Of a stretch of DNA of 64,000 nt, positions 46,697 through 59,620 are shown piece by piece. The stretch spans positions 19,860,527 to 19,924,526 of the forward strand of contig OX485808.1 in assembly GCA_950295325.1 (NCBI GenBank). The letters are read 5' to 3'. This DNA is from Polytrichum commune (lineage: Eukaryota; Streptophyta; Polytrichopsida; Polytrichales; Polytrichaceae). Position 1 is the stretch's first letter. The number at the start of each line of letters is the position of its first letter. Both the position numbers and the translations under genes were made by a program. The notes under the pieces were generated by a model, which was not told the DNA's origin, searched no databases, and worked only from the letters and a program-made list of their open reading frames with translations.

Positions 46697-49600
46697 GAAA
46701 TAAGATAACTTGAGATGGAAGGTTGAAGAAATTATAGATTCATTTATCCAAAAATAGACTTTGTTGAAAAGGACTGAAAGATAACATCCATATTGTTGGA
46801 AGTTACATACATGCATGTGTTGCGGTGGAAACCGCATTTCATGTTCTTAATGCTAGAACTGTATAAATTATTCATGTGAGAATTATAGAAAGTTGTCTAC
46901 ATACAAACTCTAAACTAAACCTAACACACACAAAAAATTCACAAGAAACAAGTAAAGATTGCAATAATATATGGCAATGGTGACCAAATGTACTACATAT
47001 GGAAAGAAAACTAAGTTAGCATATTCAAATGCATTCTTAAGTACTTGTTCTCACTCAAGACACACGTATTAGACCGATCGGATAGTACGATGGATGTATT
47101 GACTAATTTGGGATAGGATGTTTATTGGCAAGTATACACAAGTAGCTGTAAGATACATGAACATCGTGCCACACAAAAGAAGCCTCCCTCCAAAGTGGGT
47201 GTCTCTTTGTTTTTGTTTAATTTGCACTTGACATTGGCCATTTGGCTTTTTGTCTCCCACAAAAGTAAAGTAAAACATAAACATAATCGTAATCATGAAC
47301 ATAGACAATATTTCATAAGCCCATTTTTGGCTCCTTGGGTATTTGAGGATTAAGATTTGTTTAACTTGGCATTGAGACCCACATTGGAAACTTACTACAT
47401 TGATTATTCCAATTAATGCGTGTGACTATTTGGCGTTACACAACGCTATAACTATTTAATGAGATTGCAATATTTTACCAAGCAAAGTCACGTATAATAT
47501 TCTATAATGTCCGAACAACCAATTGAACTTTTGTTAGTAAAACTTGAACTTGTGAGTAAGATGCTATTGCACTATGTAACTCGGAATAATAACATGCACT
47601 AATCGGGATAATCAATGTAATATATGTGTGGAATTATTCAAATTATTGCTACATCCTCATGTATGTTCCAACACTTGTCTAGTCACCAACGGAAGTTTTA
47701 AAATATCTATATTAGCAATGTCAATGGGTCATTAGTGTGGCCCAAGCCTTAACCAAGCCCAAACAAAATTTGAAAACTAGCCTTGAATTTCTACTTACGA
47801 CTTTGGGTCTTCTTAAGATTAGAAGTCAAGAGGGGGCAATCACTTTAACCCTTGAAATCCCAAGAGCCACACTCTATGCCCCTACACAAATAGAAACGCG
47901 TAATTGAATGTCCTTATGGTCTTGTGGTGTGTGGTTTGGTCAGAGGTCTATTGGCTTTGTACATTACTAGCTTGCATTCATGTTGTTATGATCCATTGCA
48001 CCCATGCATATGAACCATAACCCAATGGCATGTCTACATGCCTCTCATGTCCATACATATCTATCATATGCATGTATGTCCATGTTCGTGTTCTTGTCCC
48101 TCCTCCAGCACCCCGCATCTGTGTGATGGCCACCTTTCTAGAATGGTGGGAAACAGTGGGGCATTGACATTGCCACTGCCTTCATTGTATATTAGATGTT
48201 ATATTTGTGGGCTATATAAGGTAAGCATGTGTTATATATACATTTTCTCTCTACACCCACTTCTTGTAACATGTGAAACATATAAGTAGTGTGATTGATA
48301 ATTAGGAAATCCCAGTCATGGGTGTTGTTGCTTACCTCATAATTTTTGGAGCTCATATGAATTATTCATTGTCAGTGAAGATTCTCTAAGCTAATAAATG
48401 ATTGTATCATCCATCACACTCCCCCCCCCCCCAACACACACACACACACACACAATATTGTGTTGAGTGTTGTATTGTCCCAACCCCTTGCATATGTGCA
48501 TAGAAAACAACCCTTAATAACCCCAAGGTTTTATGTATTTTGAAGATCAATTATAAAAAAAGATTTACATGCTTGCTCAATGAAGATGACATTAATTTTT
48601 CAAAGAAGTTCTTTAGATGTGTTTATCTTATGAACAATTATACCATCTTATGGAAAGCATAAAAGAATATGATCATTTTTTAGAATGTGAACAACATTTA
48701 ATGATGGAAACTAACAATTTATCATTCAAGACACTAAAAGTGGTTTTTATTATTTTTATTTTTATGTTGAATACATAAGTATCTTAGTGATACACATACC
48801 AAATTTGAAATGAAACAAATAAAATCAAAATTGTCATGATTAATTCAAGTTTAGTGCTTTGAAAATCGATATATGGATTATTTCCATATAATTATTTTTA
48901 GTATATTTGGTTTTTTTTTGCAACAATAGAGAAGACTATCCATGTGAACACAAACTTTGGTCATTAGTTTCACTTTAGGCACATGCAGAGTAATTTGATG
49001 AAAGAAGTGAATTATGGAAGGCTTTTCAAAGTTGGAACTATGAGTATGGATTTACAAGACCTAAGATAGTTAGAATTACCGGCTTGCTCGCCTAGCCTAA
49101 GGAGGCTAAGTGAGATAAGGTAGGCATACATTTCTTCAAGGAAGCTTGAGCGCATAGTTTCACCTAGAAAACTTGTGTCCCTTGGCATAGTGAATATGCA
49201 AGAATAATAGTTGAACTAAATGTTATGGATATAGATAACAATTGTCGTAACGATTGTTGGATTGTAGCTTTGTGATAAAGCTTCTTGCTATTTTTCAATA
49301 TGAGTAATACAAAATTCATTGAAGTCGTTGAGTTTTTTTTTGTTGTTGTGTGAAATTATGAACTTTTGTCTTTTGGTGTGCTTGCACTTGACTAATTTTG
49401 AAACTGCAAATGTAGTTGTGAAAGTGTATGTTGGTGAGAATGCTTGGTTGAGAGATGTGCAGATGTGTAAACTTGTATGTGATAAATTGCTATAGTGAGA
49501 CATAAAGCTGAGCAAGATGCTCTATGAAATTGAAGGCATTGCATACCCTTTGTTTTGGATTTGGGGAGTCTTCAATGTAGAAGAGAGGAAGAATTTGATA

Positions 49601-52600
49601 GAACTAAGTTGAGAATGAGCAAATGAATATTATTAGCAAAGTGTCAAAATAATGAAGATAGAGTCCAACCTTGATGGAGTTTGAGAAATGCCCTATAAAA
49701 AGAGGAAGGTTTCAAATTGAGAGCATTACCCACGACTAACACACAAATTGAGAAGGTGCCAGCTACGCCCATCTAATTGACCACCATACCACAATGGAAT
49801 CCATGGAAAACCCAAGAAACATAACCATCATGATTCTAAAGCACAAGGATTGACCCTCCCCCCCCCCCCCCCCCAACATTTGGAACTAACAAAGCACTCA
49901 AACATCCATATCATCACCACCATCCCACCACCAGCACCCGGATGGCCTACCTACTACCGCCACCTAGAACCATCGCAAACTACAATCATATGCATCCATA
50001 GTCAAGATTCTCCCTCCATGCACTCCTCCTTTGCCCCATGTCTCCAAAAAACAATACAAGAAGCCGGTGCCACCAATATCCATGAGCAGAAAAATGAAAA
50101 TAGTTTTCAGTAAGACTATTCATTCAAAGAGACTTATTCATCTCACAAATTTCTTACATTAATTGTTGTTGTATAAGAGACAGGAGACCCTAAGTTCATA
50201 TTTATTTTTTCTTTGGACCCTGAAAATAATAATAATAATAATAATAGTTGTTGTTGTTGTTGTTGTTAAAAATTGGATGAGGCAAGGGAAAAGAGCTGTG
50301 TATGAGAGGTGATAGTGGAGAAACACTGCCAAATAATCGAAGTTCAAACACTTCGCTATTCAAGGTGAATGTTTGTATGAGGGTATTGGCGGTGCCGCTA
50401 GTACCTTGGAAATCCAATGTTTTGTATTGTAGTAGGAGTTATTGGCATTGCGAATATGTAACTTATGAGTGAAGCTATAGTATGAGGATATTGGCAATGG
50501 TGCCAACACCTTTGTAAGGATAAATATTAAAGTTTACCCAAAAATATGAGTACTCCAAAGTAGTTTATAGGACATGTTCCAGGGTATTTCCCGTGCCACC
50601 AATGGCTAAACTTCAATTGCCAACAAATTTTAGAATATGTAGAGGGCTCCCTATCTATGTTGGGACTATGGCTTTTGTTCTTGTTGCTCAACCTTCCCCT
50701 TCAATGCATAGAAAAATTAGACATTATGGTTTCCAGGTTTTAGATTTCATAAAGTTAGAGGTTGAATCATGCTTAACATCCATCACGACAAGCTATAATG
50801 ATGGTTAGTTTTTGGTTAGCACATGTTCAACTTTCACCACGGAAGGTTTCATTATTGGTATTATTTTTTTAATATACTTTCCTGTACTCCATTCCTTGGA
50901 GTTACACATGTTTTGTGTCCAACTCTATTTTCTTTGCCCTCTCTGTGTTTGTATTGCATCATTGTCTTATTACAAAATTAAGTATCCTTTGCAAAATGTT
51001 TTGTTTTAAAAAAAAAAATTGATACTATGAATGTTAACGATAATCAAATTCAAGATGTCATAGGGCATGTAGTACAACTATGAAAATTTGTGTATGATAT
51101 ATATGGCCATAGTCGTGTACATATTGTTCTTTTCTCATTGTTCACTACTCAATGTTCATTTCTCACTATGTACAATCTAGCTTTCATGTTTTTAATCCTC
51201 CCTACCCTTCTTTTTACTAAACCCTAAAATTGTTATTCTTCGTGCCAAAATATCACAGTTATAGGATACTAGTGGGCCTATCACCAAAAATGTTGCCTTC
51301 CTCATCGCTCACAAGATAGCACTCCCAATTACAATAGTTATGTTGGATGGAAAATAATATACATTTGAGAGACTTCCACAAAGTAATATCCGGTTCATAC
51401 ATATTTAACCTGAGTGGTTCTGAATTTAAGATTAGAAAATGTGATTCATTTTCAAAAATCAACTTAAAAAATTTGAATTTTTCCTTTTGTCAAGAATTTA
51501 TTTGCTAGATGTTATCAATCTTAAAGTAGAATTTCAATAAACTATAGTGCTTAATAAAATAATATAGCTTTCATGAAAGGTTGATGGGTAAGACAAGTAT
51601 GTGGAGAAATCCTTGGCATGGTAGCGAGGCCACGTTCGAACCAATAAAGAAGTGAAAGGTGAAAATACTATGGAACCATTTAGGGCTCACCTTGTGTCTC
51701 CCCTAGTGTCTTGTTCCTAATTGAGTCAATTTGGAGGAAAACAAAAATGTATATTGAATTTTAAGTTTTTTAACACGTACAACTTAACCTTTCCTCGCTT
51801 TAGTTTGTTCAACGTGGGTGGCCCTAATTTAGTATAGGGGGACCTAACTTGGATAGATTAACCACAAGCTTGTGAGAGTGAGTAGTATTTTATCACATCA
51901 TATATGATACTTTAGTTGTCATGCCAGGTCTCACGTGGTGTTTTGGGCATATGTTCACGAAGGACGTAACGGGTGTATCATTGGCTGTGAATAAAAGAAA
52001 GACTTAAAACCACCCACCTCCTTGTACTTACTATTCCAAGCTTTCATGTTCCCAAATTGAGCACTATAAGCTAGACCTTTGTTCAACCTAGCACCGAGGA
52101 CCAACTTATTGTTAGGCTCATAATTAAGCCAAGCAATTGTCGTTTGAGCGGTCTTTTTTTGGGGTGCCTCACCCCACCATTACCTAGTATTGTGATTTGC
52201 ATTTTAAAGGTCGATTTGGAACTTAGAGTGTGGATCGCCCCATCATGCATGGTTGCATGATTTGGGAGTCCGATACTCATGGCTTTATTTTTAGAGGTTT
52301 TTTTTTTTTTTGGGCTGGTCAAAACTTGACTTTGACCGGTGACAAGAAATTGGTGACTGGTCATCAAAAGTGGGTTGAAGGAAGTCCCACAAATAAGTTG
52401 GTATTAGATATTCAAATAAGAATTTCTAACATTGGCTTCAAGTCATGACAAACTTCACATCGTTTTTCTATAGAAAAAAGCATGATAACTAAATCTAGAT
52501 AATGCACTTTTTTTAAAGCACACTTATGTGAAGGAGTCTGATTAATCTAAGCATTTCGTGTTTCATTTTTCATTTTTGGAAATAGGAGGCCAATAAGCCG

Positions 52601-52649
52601 TCGTCAAGATCATTAAAATAAGAGGAAAGCACGATCACTTGGAGATTAA
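46697..52649. other. Long stretch without recognised genes
   Basis: A family C fragment lies at about 48330-48480 ('ggagctcatatgaat'). Simple repeats are C12 at 48421-48432 followed by (CA)n, C17 at 49858-49874 and (AAT)n(TTG)n at about 50226-50266. An imperfect duplication of 'gtatgagggtattggc' occurs at about 50375 and 50480. A TATA-like CTATAAAAAG stands at about 49692. All frames are short and unrecognised. Confidence 0.45.
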
Positions 52650-53106
52650 GGGCCACTCCACACACGAGACTGAGAGCCCGTGACCATTACACTTCAAGCA
52701 CTCTCATTGGTGGGAAAGGAGGAGTATGTGAATGTAAGATGGACGTAGAGGTTACATGGATTTCTACATGGCATCAAATGGGTCATGTTTCATGGTCACT
52801 TGGACTATTTTCAAAAACCACCTCTTGGAGGTAGGCCTAACACAAAACCATCGGGAGACATGGCACTCTGAACGCTTACAACCGTTGATTTAATCTATTT
52901 TTATTATGTGTGAGGACCCAAATGAATAGAAATTCATTGGAATAGCATTTGGTTGAGGGCCCGGTCACATATGGCTTCACACTACACTAGAAGGTCCGTG
53001 ACCACATTACATGATTTTGAAGGTGTCTTGAGATGGCCCTTTGGACACTTTCTTTTGGGCTCTCACAATTTCATGGATGGCTCTTGGCTCGTGTGCGAAG
53101 TGGCCC
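52650..53106. mobile_element. Tourist-like MITE, family T copy 2, 457 bp
   Basis: Left end GGGCCACTCCACACACGAGA, right end (complement) GGGCCACTTCGCACACGAGC. TAA stands directly on both sides (52647-52649 and 53107-53109). The inner part shares 'ggaggtaggcctaacacaa' with 36215-36233. PIF/Harbinger-type, no frame. Confidence 0.8.
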
Positions 53107-53942
53107 TAATCTAAGGATTGCATGACCTATAGACAACATGTTCTATATGACATCAATCTAGAGATGTTTTGAACTTATGGAGGTGTTTTACAATTAGTTT
53201 CTCTTTATGGAATTATAAGTTGGTTGATTTATGGGTTTCTATCGCATGGAGGAGGAGGTTGAGAAAGAGAAACTAGACAATATTTATTTACAGTCCATGA
53301 CACTCATGACATGAAATTGAATCCCCTGTCTTTAATTACATGAAGGTATTAAGTCGATGTTAAGACTGCTTTATAAGTATAGTAAATTTGGACAGAGTTA
53401 CTTTTGACATAGTTGATTGAAATGAAAGCGTGTTGTTCAAATACATGTTTTGTGCATGCAAGTGCCTATGTTGGGCCCTTCGGAGGCTTAGTGGTTAAGC
53501 CTAACACAATTGTAATCAAAAGTTTCATATTTGTTTCTCATCTATGGAAGAATTCACACGGGTTTTAAAAAAAAATGCAATATTCAATGGAAGTTGGCAT
53601 AAAGTAGAGCACTTGTGAAGGTGACTTGTGTATAAGTCTAACATGGGCTACAAATCTAGGTAATGAAAGAACAAGTAAACCAAGGAAAATCTTATAAAGC
53701 TTTGTAATGAGCATCAAAGACCTTGAATTAACACAAGGTGGCTCCTCAAACACGGATCAATCATTAACCTTAAGGTTTGCTTTAACTTTAAAGGCTCTTA
53801 GTGACATTGTCATTGATATTGATACATGTAGCAACCATGTTATGTATATGTGGGCCTTGTTTCATTTCGGATTATTGGTTTGGGAAGGCCCATAAACATA
53901 TAGAAATGAAATATCAACAATGAATGAGAACAAAGGCAATGT

Positions 53943-54110
53943 ATGGTCCAAGATGACCCTAAACTACCAGATGATAGTTGAAAAGAACCCAAGTCAAATG
54001 GAGTGTTCGGTGGTTCGATTCCCAACTATGAAATCGTCTCTCCACTTGACACAAAACTAGCTAGATGGTCAAGCGCCTCTTGTGTTCCAAAAAACAAGAA
54101 GAAAAAAGGC
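53943..54110 (+). mobile_element. tRNA-derived SINE, copy 2 (head)
   Basis: Matches the SINE at 21121-21408: 'tggtccaagatgaccctaaa', box A-like TGATAGTTG (53972-53980), a perfect box B GGTTCGATTCC (54012-54022), then 'tatgaaatcg' and 'aaactagct'. The tail is lost or unrecognised. Confidence 0.65.
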
Positions 54111-54469
54111 AATGCCATAATCTAGAAGGGAGGGATAAACCTAGAAGAATGAGGGTGGGGACTTATGAGGTCATGCTCACCTTTTTGAATAATCATGACC
54201 AATAGAATTAGATTGAAGCATGCAATTGTCAATCCCAACCGTCCATGTAGTATTTCTTGTGCTAACTATCATTGATATCGTTTAACTTCCTTGGTTATTT
54301 CATTGATACTTTCATGCCTAGGTCTTTAAAGGGAAACGTAGTCATAATTTGAACTCATTAGACACTATTTGAACACAATAAATAAGGGGGCAAGGGAGCA
54401 AGAGGATGAGAGGAAGGAAGAAAGAGGGTAGGATAGGACTGGCTTTCGGAATGAGGGAAGGCGAGATGG

Positions 54470-54700
54470 GATTAATGGATACGAGGGTATATCTCATTTC
54501 ATCCAACATAAAAGACTCAAAATAATGTGCACCATGATAGTAATTTTGTGAAGTTGATTTGACATCCAAACTAGCTTTATAGACGTTGAATTAATCTAGT
54601 CAAAGTTATGTGGGATGAATTGGCCACAATCTCACATGGGATCAAGTTTTTACATTGGATGCAATAATTCCCTCCCGTTATAAAAAAGAAGAAGAAGAAA
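54470..54700 (+). repeat. Dispersed repeat G, copy 1
   Basis: 'catccaacataaaag' and 'tgcaataattccctcccg' recur in this order at about 61700-61910. Function unknown. Confidence 0.4.
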
Positions 54701-54729
54701 AGATATATTGATTTCAATTTCAAATTTAT

Positions 54730-54910
54730 GTGGTCATCTTTCCAACAACATGCTCATGATGTGGCATTTCCTCATTGGTACATGCGATTAGGTTGCCTTC
54801 ACGAGCAAATTGCCCCATGCAAATTACCTTAGATCAATACCAAATTATGAAACCCTATAACTTTGTTACTTTATCCATATAACAACCACCGTTTAAGAAA
54901 TAAGCTACTC
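54730..54910 (+). repeat. Fragment of dispersed family C
   Basis: 'gcgattaggttgccttcac' and 'catgcaaattacctt' match 37140-37200. Confidence 0.5.
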
Positions 54911-55499
54911 CATCTTGTTACTGCTATAATAATGAATATTCAAAGTAATGTAAAATATCGACATATTAGTGTATAGAAGTGTCTTCCTTTATGTTTGGGG
55001 GTGGAAGGGAGGGGGGGGGGGGTAACTCTTTGCAACAAAGGGTTAATAATGCGAAGAACAGAAGGTAAATAACATAGTAAATACGTAGTGAAAAACGACG
55101 TTTGATATATGAGATAAAGTTGGAGTTGGTGTGGGACTTATGGTTAACACCTACCAAGACTACCAATAATCCTCACAATCAAAGTAACTGAAACTGAATC
55201 AGTTGAGCCATTCATTTTGTTTGAGAGGACAGTGTTAGTACCTTTGTCCTTCCACCAATGTAATTAAAGGCATAAGTAAAGCACACAGGTGACAGGGTTT
55301 CTGAGCGTGGAAATTGTGTAAACGGAATTTATTAACAAACTCTGAAAGACAGAAAAAAAAAGAAAAAAGAAAACGTCGGTGTTCGTGCACCTAAAGTAGA
55401 GGGTGCTACAACCAACAACCCACCCAAAACCAACACCTCTAAACACCTCCTCATTGTCAACACTCTATTTCTCAATGGGAGGTGTGGCCATATGTCCCT

Positions 55500-58180
55500 A
55501 TCATTTATTTCAAAATAGTGTGCAATTAGTATTAATGTATGCAAGTGTCCAATTTGTTTTTGGTATGGTTTTTCCATATATTGTGTGTATTTACAAATTA
55601 ATGTTTATGTGATTTGTGCATTGGTTATGCCTTTTTCTTTCCCAAAGAAGTCACAAAGTTTATGATTGAATTTTTTATTATGAGAGTCATTATTTCATGT
55701 ATGTATATTTGTTTTTGGTTAGGTCAGACTTTTCTTTTTGTGGGCTTTGTTAAGAAACTTTTGTAGGTTTCGGATAGAGTCATCATGCATTTTGGATGAG
55801 TAGCTAGCAAGCCAAAGTGGGATGTGTGTGCGGTGTGTATGTGGGGGTGGGGATCTCTATGTCATTCCATGCATTGTCGTATGTTGAGGCGTACGGTATT
55901 TTTTTTTAATGATTCCAACATAAACTTGACCTTTTTGTCTAGTTGTTTTGTGTTTGGTCTAGTATATTTGATGGACTATGGCAATGACTAGGGTTTTATC
56001 TGGGTAGTGGTGTTGAGAGGATGGGTGTCTTATATGGTTGTTTTTCAAGAAGATATTGTTTAGGTTGTCCATGAAGATGTGGGTGACTTGTTGGGTGGTT
56101 TGTATTCTCCTAATCATGTTGTGCTGCATGTTTTGTGACCATCGTCTTTTCTTTCTTTAAATTTTCTCCTTTTTTCCTTTTTTAGGGGGGGGGGGGTAGG
56201 TTGAAGGAACCACCCATATATATGTCATTTTGTTGGGCATACTTCAAGGGGTGTATGTAGTTGTATATGGCAAGCTCTTGGTGGGTATGTATTTGTGTGT
56301 ACGTTATATACATTTTGTTGGGATTATTGTAGGTTTTGTGGGAATTGTGCGTAGCCCAAGGGGATTTGTTGGTTATGTATGCATATGATTGATGTGAGGG
56401 AGGTTTATATTTGTTGGTAGTATTTGGGCCATTATGGGTAGATGTGTGAATGAGGGAGTTGGGGATTTGTCTAGAGGTATTTGTTGCTTGGATGGGTCCT
56501 TGTGGTTATGAGTATGATGACTATCTTGGGTCATCTTTGGCCACCAATCTTCCCTAATGTAGTGCTTCTAGTGAGGTATTATGATCGGTGGGGTGCGCTA
56601 GACCTTTTCATATCGAATGGAGTTGAATACGATATCTCTATGTTGGAGGAAGTTGTAGTGTGTGATTTGGAGTAGGCATGTGTGGGGGATGAATAGTATC
56701 TATGGGTAATATTAAATATGTCCATGAGCGGTCTGGTAATTGAGGGGTGTAGGGTGTGGTGTTGGTTGAACACTTTAATGGTTTTTTGGTTTTCTTTTTC
56801 TTTTTGTTGCATAGTGTCTATATATATATTGATATTGTTGTACTAACCTTAGAATTTTAAATGTGGAAGTTTGACATGGGTGGTTGGAGGAAGTTTGGGT
56901 AGTGGGTTTGGGTAGTGTGGGATAATTTATTCAACATCCAATGAAGTTTTTCTATGGTAATGGTGGTAATGTAGCTTCCTTGGTGGGTACATATGTGTGT
57001 TTTTGGTCCTTAGATTTGGATTATGGGTTTTGTGTGATAATATCCTTGTGTGAGTTACATTCTTGTGTGGATATGATAAGGTTGTTGATTGGAAGGGGGT
57101 TTCTTATATATCTTAAGTATTTGGATTGGGTGTGGTTGATACAACTTTGGTATTTGTCCTTGGTTTGTTTTGTGTATGTGTCATTATGGTATTTAGTAAG
57201 GAGGAGTAAATTGTGGTCTAGCATGACGTTGTTGTTGTGTAGGAGGTCAGGTTCTTCTCTCCATGTTTGTGTGTTACCTTGTGTTATTCCATTGACATAG
57301 GGAGTGTGTTTTTATGGATTGTGTGCCCCATTTGTCCAATCTATTGGTTATTTTGGTGTCAATTAGATATTGGATTTTTCTCTCCTAGTGTGTTGCTTGG
57401 GTTGGTAGGTTCACGGTTGTTGGTAGGGATTTGGTCTATTTGGGGGTGGTTGGTGGGAACAATAAATTGGCTAGTTTTAAAGCTTTTAAAAGAGTTTGGG
57501 GCATGTTGATAATCTATATGGAATTAATCTAGAGTTAGTATGGTAGTTAGGCTTGTGTTTTGTATTTGTTGGAGGGTGGTGATCCTATACATGTAGAATT
57601 TGTTGAGATATTGTTATTTTCCTTGGTTTTGGGAGGGAGTGATGAGTACATGAGGTTAGCTTGCTGTCCATTGTCTAGTGGGGTGGTGTTCATTGGGAAG
57701 GCCTAATTGATGGTATGGATTTGGTTTTTGATTTTTTGATTTTTTTGATTTGTTTTTGCATGAATAGGGTTTTGGAAATGGATGATCTTGTGCATGCTTG
57801 GTATTTTTAGTTTGTGGAGATGCAATGAACCACTATACTTGGCTAATGTATGTTTTGAGATTCCTTGGTAGATTGTGCCCAACATGCCTTGATCATTCAA
57901 TACTTGGATGAGTCTATGTCTCATGAAATTAATGTAACCTGATAGTAGCGATGTTGCATTTTTGCCGAAATCTTCTACGTCAATGTGGGTGGGGATGTTG
58001 GCAGTGTTTTTGGTAGGTTGCATATGTTTTTTCATGAAATTGCTGAGGATTATGTCTAGTTTCTAATATCAAGTTTAGAGAATGGTATAACGTATTATGC
58101 GTAGGCATTTCCCGATCTGGTGATGGCACATTTAAAGTCCGTGTGGGATCATTCTATGAACTATTATAATTTGTGGACTT
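55500..58180 (-). pseudogene. LINE C-terminal region, decayed
   Basis: The plus strand is strikingly G/T-rich here, so the minus strand is A/C-rich, continuous with the reverse transcriptase at 58190-58533. Minus-strand frames include GYINFMRHRLIQVLNDQGML (about 57900), LLLLTKYHNDTYTKQTKDKY (about 57200) and YSTPFDMKRSSAPHRS (about 56600). They are plausible spacer, RNase H-side and post-RNase H parts of this LINE type, but no catalytic motif is readable. The 3' end of the element is not defined; a G12 tract at 56185-56196 interrupts it. Confidence 0.4.
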
Positions 58181-58189
58181 ATGGTCACA

Positions 58190-58533
58190 TGTTGTGGATA
58201 TTGCCGGTGATTAGGACAAGGTCGTTTGCGTAGGCTATGGTGTTGCACCCAGCGGGCAAGGTGTTGAAGTGGTAGCTTATGTCATCTTTGTCAAGCCACC
58301 TTAAGAGAGGTTTAAGGAAAATGATAAATAGGAATGGGATTTTTGTATCCTTGTATGTTGCCTCTACTTAGTTGTATGGGTGGAGTAGCTCCGAAGTGGT
58401 TTGCAAAAACGAAGGTGGTTAAGTTCATGTAGATGTTGTCCACTAGTTGTATTACGTCGTGTGGGTAGCCTAGGGCTTCCATGAGGGCCAATAGTCTAGC
58501 ATGACCTATAAAGCCAAAGGCTTTCCTTAACTG
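58190..58533 (-). pseudogene. LINE reverse transcriptase fragment
   Basis: Minus-strand translation gives KAFGFIGHARLLALMEALGY, then DNIYMNLTTF and SRGNIQG (the RGxxQGD motif with Asp lost). After a frameshift come IIFLKPLLRWLDKDDISYHF and AYANDLVLITGNI. The catalytic YADD box reads YAND (58218-58232), so one essential Asp is gone. Order and spacing are those of non-LTR reverse transcriptases. The endonuclease and fingers upstream of 58533 are missing. Confidence 0.8.
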
Positions 58534-58543
58534 TGAATATGTA

Positions 58544-58930
58544 ATGATATGGTTGAGCCTGCCATACTACTACAATAGAGTTTTATTGGTTGAGAGTGCC
58601 TCGGGTCCTTACTTTAGTTTACATGAGGGTAGGTTTGGACTCCAACCCATAACATTTTCAATGGATGAGGAACCTACATGGAATCCCACATGGCAAGTAT
58701 GGATAATTTTGGCCGTGATTGTAGAGGACTTTTCAGAACAACTCTTGAAGGCAGTCATGAGTGGAATATGCCGCGGGCCCTGGGGGACAACCCATGACAA
58801 CTTATTATACTACATATTCAAATACTATCCACGTTCAATTCATAGTGTGATTGTTGGAGCTACTATAGTAGGTTTCCTTCCGTGCAACTTATGTGCAATA
58901 GTTTTTCTAATATGTAATAAACAACCCTAA
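58544..58930 (+). CDS. Hypothetical 128-residue frame
   Basis: Opens just beyond the LINE fragment. It contains no domain I know; the C-terminal third is hydrophobic. It ends shortly before a TATA box. Possibly LTR or upstream regulatory DNA read as protein. Confidence 0.15.
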   Translation: MIWLSLPYYYNRVLLVESASGPYFSLHEGRFGLQPITFSMDEEPTWNPTWQVWIILAVIVEDFSEQLLKAVMSGICRGPWGTTHDNLLYYIFKYYPRSIHSVIVGATIVGFLPCNLCAIVFLICNKQP

Positions 58931-58946
58931 TTCTCCTCATTTGTAC

Positions 58947-58956
58947 CTTATAAATA
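58947..58956 (+). promoter_or_regulatory. Strong TATA-like box
   Basis: TTATAAATAG matches the plant TATA consensus TATAAATA exactly. A start about 30 bp downstream would fall near 58980. No gene follows, so it could belong to an LTR or be chance. Confidence 0.25.
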
Positions 58957-59221
58957 GATCTTGAATGCTCAAAATATTATTGAATTAGCATATACAAACA
59001 CCAATACATAATCAAAGTTGTAAGCACTTTCTTACTTCTCTCCTCCATGATGCATTCTAATTTCTAATTATAATATTGCGAGGTCTTTTAGGTTTACACT
59101 TAGTACATGTGACTTTGGACTATGGTCCATGGACTTGTCTATGATCTCATCCAGAAAGTGGGGTACAATGGTCATTTAAGAGCCATGGCCTAATGCATGT
59201 AGTGTAAAATAACCCTTATAT

Positions 59222-59222
<1 letters not shown>

Positions 59223-59255
<33 letters not shown>
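59223..59255. repeat. (CT)n microsatellite
   Basis: About 16 CT units. Similar runs lie at 19183-19209 and 39172-39197. Confidence 0.95.
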
Positions 59256-59259
<4 letters not shown>

Positions 59260-59399
59260 CGAGATTGATCGTCTCGAACTATGGGCACCCCCAATAGGGA
59301 CAAAGTAAACAACTTAATCCATAAGGTTCACTATAGGGTAAATGGGTTTTAAATGAACACTTTTGCCTCTACATGAGCAAGGTTTTTCATAATCTAATC

Positions 59400-59620
59400 C
59401 AAAATACACAATTAGTGTGGGATGATGAACAAATATAAATTGTGTTCATAGGAATATTCCCATTTATGTTGACTGTTGAGCCTAGAATGGTTAACACATT
59501 TGGGGCATTTAGTCCAATCTCGTTTATTCCCATATTTTTCCAGTGTCCATTCTTAGATCCACACCTAACCACACACCACTCAAACATATGTGTCCACATG
59601 TTAGAGATGTTTGAAGAACA
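59400..59620 (+). repeat. Dispersed repeat family C
   Basis: 'gttgactgttgagcctagaa', 'tagtccaatctcgtt' and 'caccactcaaacatatgtgt' are the family core with few changes. Confidence 0.6.

Noticed and set aside
51630-51660. tRNA-like box B (GTTCGAACC)
   Set aside because: No acceptable box A or cloverleaf, and no match to the SINE heads at 21 and 54 kb.
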